Notes under the pieces: generated by a model
Seen by the model: the letters and a program-made list of their open reading frames with translations, nothing else
What the model was told of the DNA's origin: nothing
Database searches by the model: none
Assembly (NCBI GenBank): GCA_023150835.1
Contig: JAKLKB010000167.1
Coordinates: 1-11,950 of the forward strand
Direction: 5' to 3'
Source: Myxococcota bacterium
GTDB lineage: Bacteria > Myxococcota_C > UBA6777
DNA: 11,950 nucleotides
Shown: positions 1 to 7,232 of the stretch, piece after piece
Layout: the number at the start of each line of letters is the position of its first letter
Numbering within the stretch: the stretch's first letter is position 1
Made by a program: the position numbers and the translations under genes

Positions 1-277
1 CGCCCTCCCCCGTGAACAGGGGAGGGAGCGAAAGTCGGAAGCATCGGGGATTTTGTTTTTTCATGACGCACGCTGTATGCACGACGCGCAGACGCTGCCC
101 GTTCCAACTTCCCCCCGTTCACGGGGGGATTGAGGGGGGGAGAACAAAAAAAGGCGATCAAGACCGACTCTACGAGGTTTCCACCTTAACAAGGCGCGTA
201 TGGGGCAGCGCCCCACAAAACCAACCAAATGCGTCAAGCCCCACAGCACCATTCGACTGCATAAAGTCTGAGGGCGT
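1..277. repeat. Gene-free stretch with GC-rich hairpins downstream of cas3
   Basis: No credible gene is seen here. Three inverted repeats stand out. At 3-26 CCCTCCCC pairs with GGGGAGGG around an 8-base loop. At 111-128 CCCCCCGT pairs with ACGGGGGG around a 2-base loop. At 201-215 TGGGGC pairs with GCCCCA around AGC. The first two share the theme of a C-run, GTGAAC or GTTCAC, and a G-run, so they look like members of one dispersed intergenic family. The third resembles the start of the GTGGGG...CCCC elements at 8924 and 10415. The hairpins lie downstream of cas3 on the minus strand and could help end its transcript, but none is followed by a U-run in that direction. Confidence 0.5.
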
Positions 278-2680
278 TCAAGGAAAAATAAGCTGCGTGG
301 AGTCGACTTCTTCGACGACACCCAACAGCGCGTCGTATCGCCCCTGCCAAAGGCACAGATCACCAGCGATCGGCTTGATCAGTTGACGTTGCTGGGCTTG
401 CAAAAAGCTGTGCTGATAAAGCTGCACCACAAAGGGCTGAAACACCCGCATCAACGAAGCAGAAGGCATCTGCGGTGCGTGTTGAAGGATCTGCAATGCC
501 TCTAGCGCGGCTTGAACAGCCCGATCAAACGCCTCGAAAAAAGCCGCGATCGGCTCGGATTCTTGGACCATCTGCTCGCGTTGTGTTTGGAGTACGCGTT
601 GAAGATCCACAGGGTGAACAAAAACAGGCCGCGTATCTTCGGGGATCATCCGATATCTTTCGGAACTGGAAGCAAAGGCAAACTCGCGCTCAAGCCGCCG
701 GATATCGAACGGATCAGTATTCACGGAGTGATAGACTTGGCGGAAATACTGTTGGAAGATGGCGGGATCGTGAAAGTCTGAGGCCCGAAGAGACCGCAAC
801 ATCAACCGCGTCTGATCTGTGGCTGTGGTGTAGATCCCTTGGGGAAGATGCGCTTCTTGAAGCTCGACGATATGGGTTGTTCCCGAGGCGAGGCGAGCTT
901 CGCGATTGCACCGCCCTGCGGCTTGGATCAGGCTATCCAACGGCCCCATCACGCGAAACACCACAGGAAAATCCAGATCCACGCCGGCTTCGACGACTTG
1001 GGTGGCGACAAGACGACAATCCCGCTGCGATCGTCCAAGAACAAACTGAACAGCCTGAAGCACAAAACTCCGATGCAACGGGCACAATCGACTGGACAGG
1101 TGAAAACACCCCTCCATCCCCGAGACTTCTTCGAGCAGCTTCCGTGCGTCTTTGATCGTGTTGAGGATCGCAAGACAACGTGGGGTTTCTGCGATCTCCT
1201 CCGCAAGTTCCTCAAAAGACCAGCGCGGCTCGCCATCTATTGGAAAAGAAAATTCGACTCTTCCCAGCGCTCGGAAATGATCGGCTGGATCACGAACGAT
1301 CTCACGAATACCCGTCAAGGGCGTGAGTTCTTTTGAGGGACGAAGAACCTGATCCGAGAAAGCGGGCTGTGTCGCCGTACAAAAAATCACCGAGCATCCG
1401 AACTCACGGACAAGATAACGCAGCATATCCAAAGTCGGGGCCAACAGCTTGGTGGGTAGCATCTGCACTTCATCAAGGATGATTACGGAGCGCGGGATAT
1501 TGTGCAACTTGCGTAGTTTGCTGTTTCTCGAAGCAAAAAGGCTCTCGAACAATTGGACGTTGGTTGTGACCACGATCGGAGCATCCCAGTTCTCAGCGGC
1601 AAGGCGCTGCCAACGCTCGATGGCGTCGATCACTTCGGCATCGTGAGAGGTTTCGTTGTGTTCGCGGCGGCTGCTGTGATGTTCAAGAACATAGGCCGCC
1701 CCAAAGATCTCCCGATACACCGAGGCATTCTGCTCGATGATGCTGGTGTACGGGATCGCCACGATCACTCGACGCATCCGATGTTTTTGAGCGTGTGCGA
1801 GTGCAAACGCCATCGAAGATCGGGTCTTCCCTCCGCCCGTAGGTACCGTCATTGAAAAAAAGCCGGGGGATTGGTTCGCTGCATCCAGCGCATCTCGATA
1901 GATCTGCTGGCGATGCGCATACAACTCGCCTTGTTGAGGCGTAGCTCCCGAAGGCAACACAAACGCTTGTTGTGCTGCTTGCAAGCGCTGAAAAAGCCAT
2001 GAGACCGCTCCCTCCGTTGGTTCGCCTCGAAGCCGCGCTATTTCGGGGCGATCATGTGCTTGTTCGCTTCGAAGCCGCGATGTTTCGGGGCGATCATGTG
2101 CTTCTGTGTCCAAACAATCCGCATCCACAAGGCACGAATGTAACAAACGCCACGCCAGCGCGACACTCCCTTCCGCATCTTTGCGCATCATATCAAGAGA
2201 CGTCGGTAGCTGCGGAGGCTCTAGGGGAACGTACGCCTCCCACGCTTGGCGCCCCTCTGTTGCGATCTCTCGGATCCAAGTCTGCTCGGCTGCACGGCGC
2301 ACCCGCGAACCCAGATCTGCCTTCACGTCCTGCAATCCGCGATGATGGCAGTCCATCAGATAGGCCAACAGCAGATAGCGCTTGTCTGAAAAGGCATCCA
2401 AAAAAAGCTGCAACGCGACGATCGCATGTTCCAGCTTTTTGCTCGGCTTTCCAGCAACACGCTCCCGAAGATAGTTCTGCCATGCGGGGTTCAACTTCCC
2501 GACATCGTGCCAAAATCCGATCAATCGGGCGGCTTCACTTGCATCGATCGCTTCTGCAAAGCACGCAGCGCGCTCCGAGACCCCAAGAAGATGCTCCAAA
2601 AGACCATGCCATCGCCCTGATGCGTTAGGGCCATGCGCAACGGCCTGCTCGCTATCGATTGAACTCCTCTGTTGTGACAT
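278..2680 (-). CDS. cas3: CRISPR-associated nuclease/helicase Cas3 (HD domain + superfamily 2 helicase)
   Basis: Cas3 is recruited by Cascade in type I CRISPR systems, nicks the displaced strand and degrades DNA 3'-5' while hydrolysing ATP. The 800-residue protein has the fused order HD then helicase. HD residues seen are H30, H58-D59 in FWHDVGK, H85, H112-H113 and D186/D188 in LVDADCLDTE. Helicase motifs are VPTGGGKT (279-286, Walker A), ILDEVQ (401-406, DEAH-type box), CTATQP (434-439), ATQVVEAGVDLD (559-570) and QAAGRCNR (586-593). All key residues are present, so it should be active. The start is set by GGAG six bases before ATG. Length and order fit type I-C-like Cas3, but the subtype is uncertain. 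It is odd that no Cascade or adaptation gene flanks it. A duplicated 14-residue segment lies between the HD and helicase parts. Confidence 0.96.
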   Translation of the reverse strand: MSQQRSSIDSEQAVAHGPNASGRWHGLLEHLLGVSERAACFAEAIDASEAARLIGFWHDVGKLNPAWQNYLRERVAGKPSKKLEHAIVALQLFLDAFSDKRYLLLAYLMDCHHRGLQDVKADLGSRVRRAAEQTWIREIATEGRQAWEAYVPLEPPQLPTSLDMMRKDAEGSVALAWRLLHSCLVDADCLDTEAHDRPETSRLRSEQAHDRPEIARLRGEPTEGAVSWLFQRLQAAQQAFVLPSGATPQQGELYAHRQQIYRDALDAANQSPGFFSMTVPTGGGKTRSSMAFALAHAQKHRMRRVIVAIPYTSIIEQNASVYREIFGAAYVLEHHSSRREHNETSHDAEVIDAIERWQRLAAENWDAPIVVTTNVQLFESLFASRNSKLRKLHNIPRSVIILDEVQMLPTKLLAPTLDMLRYLVREFGCSVIFCTATQPAFSDQVLRPSKELTPLTGIREIVRDPADHFRALGRVEFSFPIDGEPRWSFEELAEEIAETPRCLAILNTIKDARKLLEEVSGMEGCFHLSSRLCPLHRSFVLQAVQFVLGRSQRDCRLVATQVVEAGVDLDFPVVFRVMGPLDSLIQAAGRCNREARLASGTTHIVELQEAHLPQGIYTTATDQTRLMLRSLRASDFHDPAIFQQYFRQVYHSVNTDPFDIRRLEREFAFASSSERYRMIPEDTRPVFVHPVDLQRVLQTQREQMVQESEPIAAFFEAFDRAVQAALEALQILQHAPQMPSASLMRVFQPFVVQLYQHSFLQAQQRQLIKPIAGDLCLWQGRYDALLGVVEEVDSTQLIFP
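2021..2104. repeat. 42-bp tandem duplication inside cas3
   Basis: Two adjacent 42-bp units, 2021-2062 and 2063-2104, differ at only a few positions. In Cas3 they encode AHDRPETSRLRSEQ and AHDRPEIARLRGEP (residues 194-221). They follow directly after the LVDADCLDTE metal-binding segment, in the linker before the helicase. The frame is kept because 42 is a multiple of three. A recent replication-slippage event is the simplest origin. Confidence 0.85.
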
Positions 2681-2722
2681 TGCACACTCCTGCGATGTAT
2701 GAATTCCCGACCGCTGCCGATG

Positions 2723-2851
2723 CCTTCAAACGTACCACCGCCGATGCCTTCAAGCGCACTGCTGTCGACGTTCTCCCCGCCATTTCCTAGGTTCGTATCC
2801 AAACAACGATGGTAGACCTTCAAACGTACCACTGCCAACGCTCTCCTCGCC
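2723..2851. repeat. Degenerate direct repeats upstream of cas3
   Basis: Three related units begin with CCTTCAA on the plus strand. They start at 2723 (24 nt), 2747 (35 nt, to 2781) and 2817 (35 nt, to 2851). The units at 2747 and 2817 match at 27 of 35 positions, and the units at 2723 and 2817 match at 19 of their first 20. Every mismatch among these units is a transition (A/G or C/T). The units at 2723 and 2747 are tandem with a 24-bp period, and a partial unit precedes 2723. The block fills the gap between the small gene and cas3 and supplies the last codons and stop of the small gene. Function is unknown; it may be an old coding repeat or a local expansion. Confidence 0.6.
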
Positions 2852-3122
2852 ATCGGCGTAAACCACGCGGAGGATCGCGCAAGATCGTCGGAATGATCGG
2901 CCACAACCGCCCGGGTTGTTTGCGCAGCGGAACATAAAAAGCTTTATCGTTATAGTCCAACAAGTAGATCGGCTGCGCTTGATGGTCATACATCTGGATG
3001 CCGATGATCTGATGGTGCTTGTTGATCTGCGACTTACAAAACAAGATGATCAGCTCGTCTGGTATATCCGCAACAAATGTCCGAAAACGCTCCATCGCAT
3101 GAGGTGTCACAAAACAGCACAT
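2820..3122 (-). CDS. Small hypothetical protein with a TPHAMERF motif
   Basis: This 100-residue protein is not recognised as a named family. It starts at an ATG with GGAGG about six bases upstream, a stronger site than any start further out. The N-terminus reads MCCFVTPHAMERFRTFV, similar to the TPHA(I/V)ERF opening seen in small phage and bacterial proteins of unknown role. A likely beta-rich core follows (residues 22-65), then KAFYVPLRK and PIIPTIL. The last ten or so residues (WRGERWQWYV) are encoded by the repeat starting at 2817, so the native C-terminus may have been replaced. It lies 139 bases upstream of cas3 on the same strand and could share its transcript. No signal peptide or membrane segment is visible. 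Confidence 0.6.
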   Translation of the reverse strand: MCCFVTPHAMERFRTFVADIPDELIILFCKSQINKHHQIIGIQMYDHQAQPIYLLDYNDKAFYVPLRKQPGRLWPIIPTILRDPPRGLRRWRGERWQWYV

Positions 3123-3350
3123 CCAAACCTCCGCTCGGTTTTGCTCGTTCCGAATTTGTAAGACAGCAACCCAAAGCCTTACTCGCAATCCCTGTAAAAC
3201 AACCGCACCCAGTTTTAGCAAACGTCGCTGAAAAACGACAAGGGGCAAACTTTTCTGACGCTCTTGTTTCTTTTGGCACTTCGGATTACCATCCACCCCA
3301 AAAATGCGCTCCCAGACCTCACCCTCCCCAACCACAACAAGGACGACAAG
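3123..3350. promoter_or_regulatory. Divergent intergenic region between the small gene and the DUF3800 operon
   Basis: These 228 bases separate two genes that start in opposite directions, so they should hold promoters for both. No strong sigma-70 promoter pair is evident. The 8-mer CTGACGCT near 3255-3262 recurs once in the gap after the sigma-factor gene (5400-5407). Both copies are followed by a loosely similar T-rich stretch containing TCTTT. This could be an operator or an element for the locally encoded sigma factor, but two short matches are weak evidence. Confidence 0.4.
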
Positions 3351-4541
3351 ATGACCGAGCAACGGTGGGAACTCTATATCGACGAATCTGGAAACTTCTC
3401 TGATCCAAACGATGAAGTCGTGGTCGCCGGACTGTTGGTTCACACCGAGAAAGCCGGCCTTGACGGGCGTGAGATCGCCCAAGCCATCCACACCACGCTC
3501 CCTCACATCCCCCTGCCACTTCACGCCTCGTTTCTCAAACGCCCCAGCTACGGGATCTTTTGCTACGCTTCTGCCCAACAACCCAAAACAGCCCACCACA
3601 CCCGCCAACTCGACCCCAAGCGCATCAAAACCTACGAACAAGCCCTCCAAATCTTAGGCAAAAAAGCCCAAAAAACGCTCACACAAATGACCGACACGCT
3701 TCGACGCGGAAGAAGTCTTTCTGCCTATTACAACGAACTGCACTCATGGGAGACCCAACTCAAACCCCACCCCGATCTCTATAAACAACTCAAACACGAC
3801 CAAGAACTCGATCTCGCGCACATCGCTCGGATCATCCGCGATCTCAACGAAACAACCGATGCCAACCACGCGCTCTTGCTGTTTGCCGCCGAAGAAACAC
3901 GCGCAAGCGCCGTCCAGCCCAAACAAGATCGCTATCTCCTCCTCCTCCTCGCCCTTATCGAACGTGCGTACCGTGTCCTCCACATACGCACACAAGGACA
4001 CTTCCGCCTCGAAATCAAAGTCGCCACACGCGACGTTTACTACGCTCCCTTCAACATCAACATCCGCCTCTCCAACCCGATCTTCAAAGAACTCGAAGCC
4101 CACCTCCGCGCTTGGCTTGGAGCCTTTACCTCTTCAACCGACCACGGCGTGCCCAAATCTCCAGAATGTCCCTTCTCTTTCCATCCTCCCATGCGGTACG
4201 ACCTAGAGATCCCCACTGCACTCGCGCTCGCCGATATCTTTTCCAACACCGCCTACAGCACCCTCCGCAACGGACTCAAGAAACACAAACAACACCTCTC
4301 CCTCGCTCTCTGGAAAACTGCCATCGCCCAACTCATCGGCCAATGGCCGCTCTCCAGCCTTCCGCCTCACTCTCCTGCGGGCCTTTCTCCGCGTAGCCAC
4401 TTCGCCGCAAGCCCCCATATCGCCGACGCTTTGCGTCAAGCCATCCATACCGAACACACCACACAAACCTTCGAACAAGACCCCCGTACACAGAACATCC
4501 GCCTCTGGGCCAAAGAACAAGCCCTCTCTTGGCTCCCCTAG
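3351..4541 (+). CDS. DUF3800 domain protein (RNase H-like fold)
   Basis: DUF3800 proteins have a predicted RNase H-like fold, turn up often in mobile and defence regions, and have no settled biochemical role. The 396-residue product opens with LYIDESGNF (residues 8-16, D11/E12), the family's signature strand with its acidic pair. Other family-like features are the conserved histidine in LHASF (57-61), the DVYYAPFNI strand (228-236) and the ALALADIFSN helix (290-299, D295), equivalent to the usual LQLADLI motif. The ATG at 3351 is preferred over one at 3264 because AAGGA lies seven bases before it and the family signature follows at once. The gene heads the operon, 88 bases before the sigma-factor gene. 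The catalytic acids appear kept, so a nuclease role is possible but unproven. Confidence 0.8.
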   Translation: MTEQRWELYIDESGNFSDPNDEVVVAGLLVHTEKAGLDGREIAQAIHTTLPHIPLPLHASFLKRPSYGIFCYASAQQPKTAHHTRQLDPKRIKTYEQALQILGKKAQKTLTQMTDTLRRGRSLSAYYNELHSWETQLKPHPDLYKQLKHDQELDLAHIARIIRDLNETTDANHALLLFAAEETRASAVQPKQDRYLLLLLALIERAYRVLHIRTQGHFRLEIKVATRDVYYAPFNINIRLSNPIFKELEAHLRAWLGAFTSSTDHGVPKSPECPFSFHPPMRYDLEIPTALALADIFSNTAYSTLRNGLKKHKQHLSLALWKTAIAQLIGQWPLSSLPPHSPAGLSPRSHFAASPHIADALRQAIHTEHTTQTFEQDPRTQNIRLWAKEQALSWLP

Positions 4542-4629
4542 ATCCGAGACCATCGCTTCGACATCCCCGTCACATCCCTTTGTTGAAACGTTTGCGCCCA
4601 AAACCTCATCCGCTCGGAGAACACACACC

Positions 4630-5373
4630 ATGCCACTTCACCTCGCACTTCTGACCCTACAACGCTGGCAATTGGGACTCCCTTACAACAGCGAAGAACT
4701 ATCCCACGCTTGCAAGACTTTTCAGAAAGCCATTCAAAGTGTATGTCGCCGAAAATCGGCTTTTTCTGCGCTATCTTCTTCCGACAAAGAAGAAGTCGAA
4801 TCTGATCTTTTTTCCGTTCTACTCTCTCGACTGAAGCAAGACAAAGATTTCCCCACCGAAAACAAAGCCTACGGATGGCTGATCCTAAGCATCGGCGGGT
4901 TCTTGAAAGATCGCTACGACAAACAAAAACACTTGACCTTTTTCGCTGACTTCCGAAACGACGAACACTCCGATCAAGAACCCGAGTGGCAAGACGATTC
5001 ATCCCCCAATCCCGAAGAGCTACTCGAACAACTCCAACAAACCACCGCACTCGCTGCTTTCCAAAAACAAAAAGATGCCTTTATTGCGAGTTTCTTACAA
5101 ACACTCAGCGAACAAAAACGCCCACAAAAACGCCAAACCATCAAAGAGATGGAAGACATCCACTTTTACCAGACCTGCACGGCTGAAGAACTCGCACAGC
5201 AAAGCGGAAAGAAGACAAATACGCTCCACCAACGCCACTGTCGCTTGCGCGCCGACCTGCAAGCCCACCTGCACGGCCCCCCATGCCAACAGATACCAGC
5301 GCACGAGAGACAGACGCTCTTTGCTTGGCTCGCACTTCTCGACGGAAAACCCGGCATCAAGTACGACCCCTAA
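4630..5373 (+). CDS. ECF-like RNA polymerase sigma factor (CalpS-like candidate)
   Basis: The 247-residue protein has the two-domain shape of a group IV sigma factor. Residues 55-100 look like region 2: a helix around DLFSVLLSRLKQ, then AYGWLILSIGGFLKDRYDKQ, the usual W-L-x-I...D-x-x-(R/D) core helix. An acidic linker with the typical PEELLEQ follows at 128-134. Residues 160-212 look like region 4: TAEELAQQSGKKTNTLHQRH is the DNA-binding helix-turn-helix, ending in RADLQAHL. The 35 residues after region 4 are an extension that could contact a regulator. A GGAG lies ten bases before the ATG. The gene sits upstream of a SAVED-Lon protease, the arrangement of the CalpS-CalpT-CalpL cascade, where the sigma factor is released by proteolysis. 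The sigma identity is from motif shape; the CalpS role is inference. Confidence 0.75.
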   Translation: MPLHLALLTLQRWQLGLPYNSEELSHACKTFQKAIQSVCRRKSAFSALSSSDKEEVESDLFSVLLSRLKQDKDFPTENKAYGWLILSIGGFLKDRYDKQKHLTFFADFRNDEHSDQEPEWQDDSSPNPEELLEQLQQTTALAAFQKQKDAFIASFLQTLSEQKRPQKRQTIKEMEDIHFYQTCTAEELAQQSGKKTNTLHQRHCRLRADLQAHLHGPPCQQIPAHERQTLFAWLALLDGKPGIKYDP

Positions 5374-5519
5374 ACATTTTTTTGCTTCTTGTCAGAAACC
5401 TGACGCTACTGACGTCTTTGAAATAACTGTTGGATACGCACACGCTAGGACTCTTGTTCATTCAAGCCCACTCCTCCAATCCCGCGTATCTGAAATCTCG
5501 ATCAATAGGATAGAATCGT
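5374..5519 (+). promoter_or_regulatory. Gap between sigma-factor gene and the 570-residue gene, with inverted and direct repeats
   Basis: The sequence holds a short palindrome, GTCAG (5391-5395) with CTGAC (5400-5404). It also holds a direct repeat CTGACG (5400-5405 and 5409-5414). The 8-mer CTGACGCT is shared with the operon's upstream region near 3255. Because the sigma factor is encoded just before it, an internal promoter or operator is plausible. No terminator with a clear stem and U-run is seen, although a T-run follows the stop codon of the sigma-factor gene. The functional reading is inference. Confidence 0.35.
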
Positions 5520-7232
5520 ATGTTTACGCTGCCATCTCTCTTTCCAGATCTCCCTCTCAAAGCTTCCACTTCGCCCTTGGCGTGGGACGATCTACCACAA
5601 ATCCCCGAAAGTCGAACCCTCCAAGCAGCTCTCTCTCTGCACGGCTTCGATGACCCAAAACTCGAACAGTGGACCCAAAAGCTCGCAGAGGCCGACCCCG
5701 ATCATACGCATCTTCGCCGTTCCATCGCCCTTTTGACGGGACTCTCGTGCTTTGTCGACCAAGTCGACGAGACATGGCTGCTCTGTCTCCAAGCCCCCAA
5801 AGGTCGTGCCTTGCAGACGCATATCCTCCACGCCCAAGCAGACGCCGTGTTGCAAAATGACACCCAAGACACGCTCGTCCTCCCCAGCTTCAAACCACCC
5901 CAAGCTCTCTGTGTCCATGATGACCTTGGGATCGGCCTTTTGCTCCAATGTGTAGACGGCGCTCTCCAATTCACGCCCATCGCTCGCACACAGCCACAAC
6001 AGGTCCACACGCAAAAGCTCGATGCGTCCGTTCTTTTTGAAGCATTGCCAGAAATCCGCTCCACTGATCCACAGCTAGGACAATGGGTCGAAGAAAAAAT
6101 CCAACAAGGAGACGATTGGTCCACAGCCGTTGCTGCGGGCATGATCGCACGTCTCCCTCATCCTCCAAAAGGTGCTGCCGCTCGCCAGCTTCTTCAATCA
6201 CTCTTACAGGGCACTCCGCCTCCGCCTGCCTCGTGGCAGCTTTTCGTCCAAAGCTGGACAGACCCACAGATCCGATGGATTCAAGCTCTTTTCCAAACCA
6301 AGCTCGCTTCCCTCGCCGAAGAAATCGACCGCTTGATGCTGGCCGACTTCGAGGAATACACCGATGAATCCGAAGCTTCCGACCGCGATGTACCTGTGGA
6401 CTTGCAAGAACCCCACTCGATCCACCAAACGACCCAAGCATCCGCCTCTTCCGTTCCTGATGATAAAGAGGGTTCGCCGCTCTCGAACAACGATGCTCTC
6501 GATCTGTTGCTGCGCCGCGACGAACTCGCAAGTGTCAGTCTTCTTTTACGCGCTCGCGAATCTTTCTCAACATTTTCCGAGCCTCTCGATCTTCTCGATC
6601 AAACAGGCTCCGCATGGGTCCATAGCCTAGACATGACCTCCGATATCTCGCAACATCCGATGCTTCAGCGCATCCTCCAACACGACCCCACTGCATGGTG
6701 GGCCTATCCCGCCGCCACTCGCATCCTCCCCGATATATCGGCTCTCTTGCCCCAAAAACAGATCACCATTCCCTCCGTCACTCGATCAGCCCGTACTCCC
6801 AAAAAACACCCAAAACAAACCACCCCTCTCACCCCTTCTCCGTTGCTGCTCGACCCCGACGTTCTCACCCCTGATCTTGCCCGCCTCTACTGCATCCCCG
6901 TCGCGGCCCCCTCCCTAACGCAACGCTATCTCGCACCCCACGCACGCTCCGCTCCTCCCGCGATTTTCTCTGATTCTATCGCCTACAACAAGTCGCAGGA
7001 ACTCACCCTCCAATCGACACCACACCCCCGCCTCTTTGTGTTCGAAAGCTTCTCCCCAAAACTCAAGAGTTCCGAGATCATGCGCCTCTTCTTCGCAAAA
7101 CAGATGCTCTACGAAGGCCCCCCACAAGAACGCCTTCTTCTCGACTGTTCCTCATGGCAAATCGACTCCGCTGGATCGTTGAACCTCGATATCTTTTGCA
7201 ACGCCCTCCGCGTCGAATGGAGCACCTCATGA
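5520..7232 (+). CDS. Unrecognised 570-residue modular protein; candidate protease target or anti-sigma partner
   Basis: I do not recognise this protein. It appears to have three parts. Residues 30-270 are folded-looking, with helices and strands such as RRSIALLTGLSCFVDQV and ETWLLCLQ. Residues 275-325 are an acidic, Ser/Asp-rich linker (EEYTDESEASDRD). Residues 326-415 form a second helical part (LDLLLRRDELASVSLLLRA), followed by a basic, Pro/Thr-rich linker (420-445). Residues 446-570 form a C-terminal domain with RLFVFESFSP and RLLLDCSSWQI strands. AGGA lies about ten bases before the ATG. Its stop overlaps the next gene's start as ATGA, implying translational coupling to the SAVED-Lon protease. 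In known Calp loci the gene beside calpL encodes the cleaved sigma-factor inhibitor CalpT. This product is about twice that size and shows no resemblance I can see. The exposed linkers suit a cleavage substrate; the role is inferred. Confidence 0.75.
   Translation: MFTLPSLFPDLPLKASTSPLAWDDLPQIPESRTLQAALSLHGFDDPKLEQWTQKLAEADPDHTHLRRSIALLTGLSCFVDQVDETWLLCLQAPKGRALQTHILHAQADAVLQNDTQDTLVLPSFKPPQALCVHDDLGIGLLLQCVDGALQFTPIARTQPQQVHTQKLDASVLFEALPEIRSTDPQLGQWVEEKIQQGDDWSTAVAAGMIARLPHPPKGAAARQLLQSLLQGTPPPPASWQLFVQSWTDPQIRWIQALFQTKLASLAEEIDRLMLADFEEYTDESEASDRDVPVDLQEPHSIHQTTQASASSVPDDKEGSPLSNNDALDLLLRRDELASVSLLLRARESFSTFSEPLDLLDQTGSAWVHSLDMTSDISQHPMLQRILQHDPTAWWAYPAATRILPDISALLPQKQITIPSVTRSARTPKKHPKQTTPLTPSPLLLDPDVLTPDLARLYCIPVAAPSLTQRYLAPHARSAPPAIFSDSIAYNKSQELTLQSTPHPRLFVFESFSPKLKSSEIMRLFFAKQMLYEGPPQERLLLDCSSWQIDSAGSLNLDIFCNALRVEWSTS

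Noticed and set aside
201-215. TGGGGC-AGC-GCCCCA hairpin as a cas3 terminator
   Set aside because: No U-run follows it in the direction of cas3 transcription.
475-2628. Plus-strand frames opposite cas3
   Set aside because: They are antisense to a gene with full Cas3 motifs and show no protein-like pattern.
3264-3350. Earlier ATG at 3264 for the DUF3800 gene
   Set aside because: The extra 29 residues look unlike the family, and a good AAGGA site precedes the ATG at 3351.
3123-3650. N-terminal extension of the small minus-strand gene to an ATG at 3650
   Set aside because: The extension runs antisense through the DUF3800 start region and is low-complexity (VVLVVVGEG). The ATG at 3122 has a strong GGAGG and a family-like N-terminus.
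4203-5050. Minus-strand frames opposite the DUF3800 and sigma-factor genes
   Set aside because: They are shadows caused by C-rich, G-poor coding strands.
7154-7228. Earlier start for the SAVED-Lon gene
   Set aside because: It would overlap the upstream gene by 79 bases and adds an Arg-rich, non-family segment; the ATGA overlap at 7229 is a standard coupled start.
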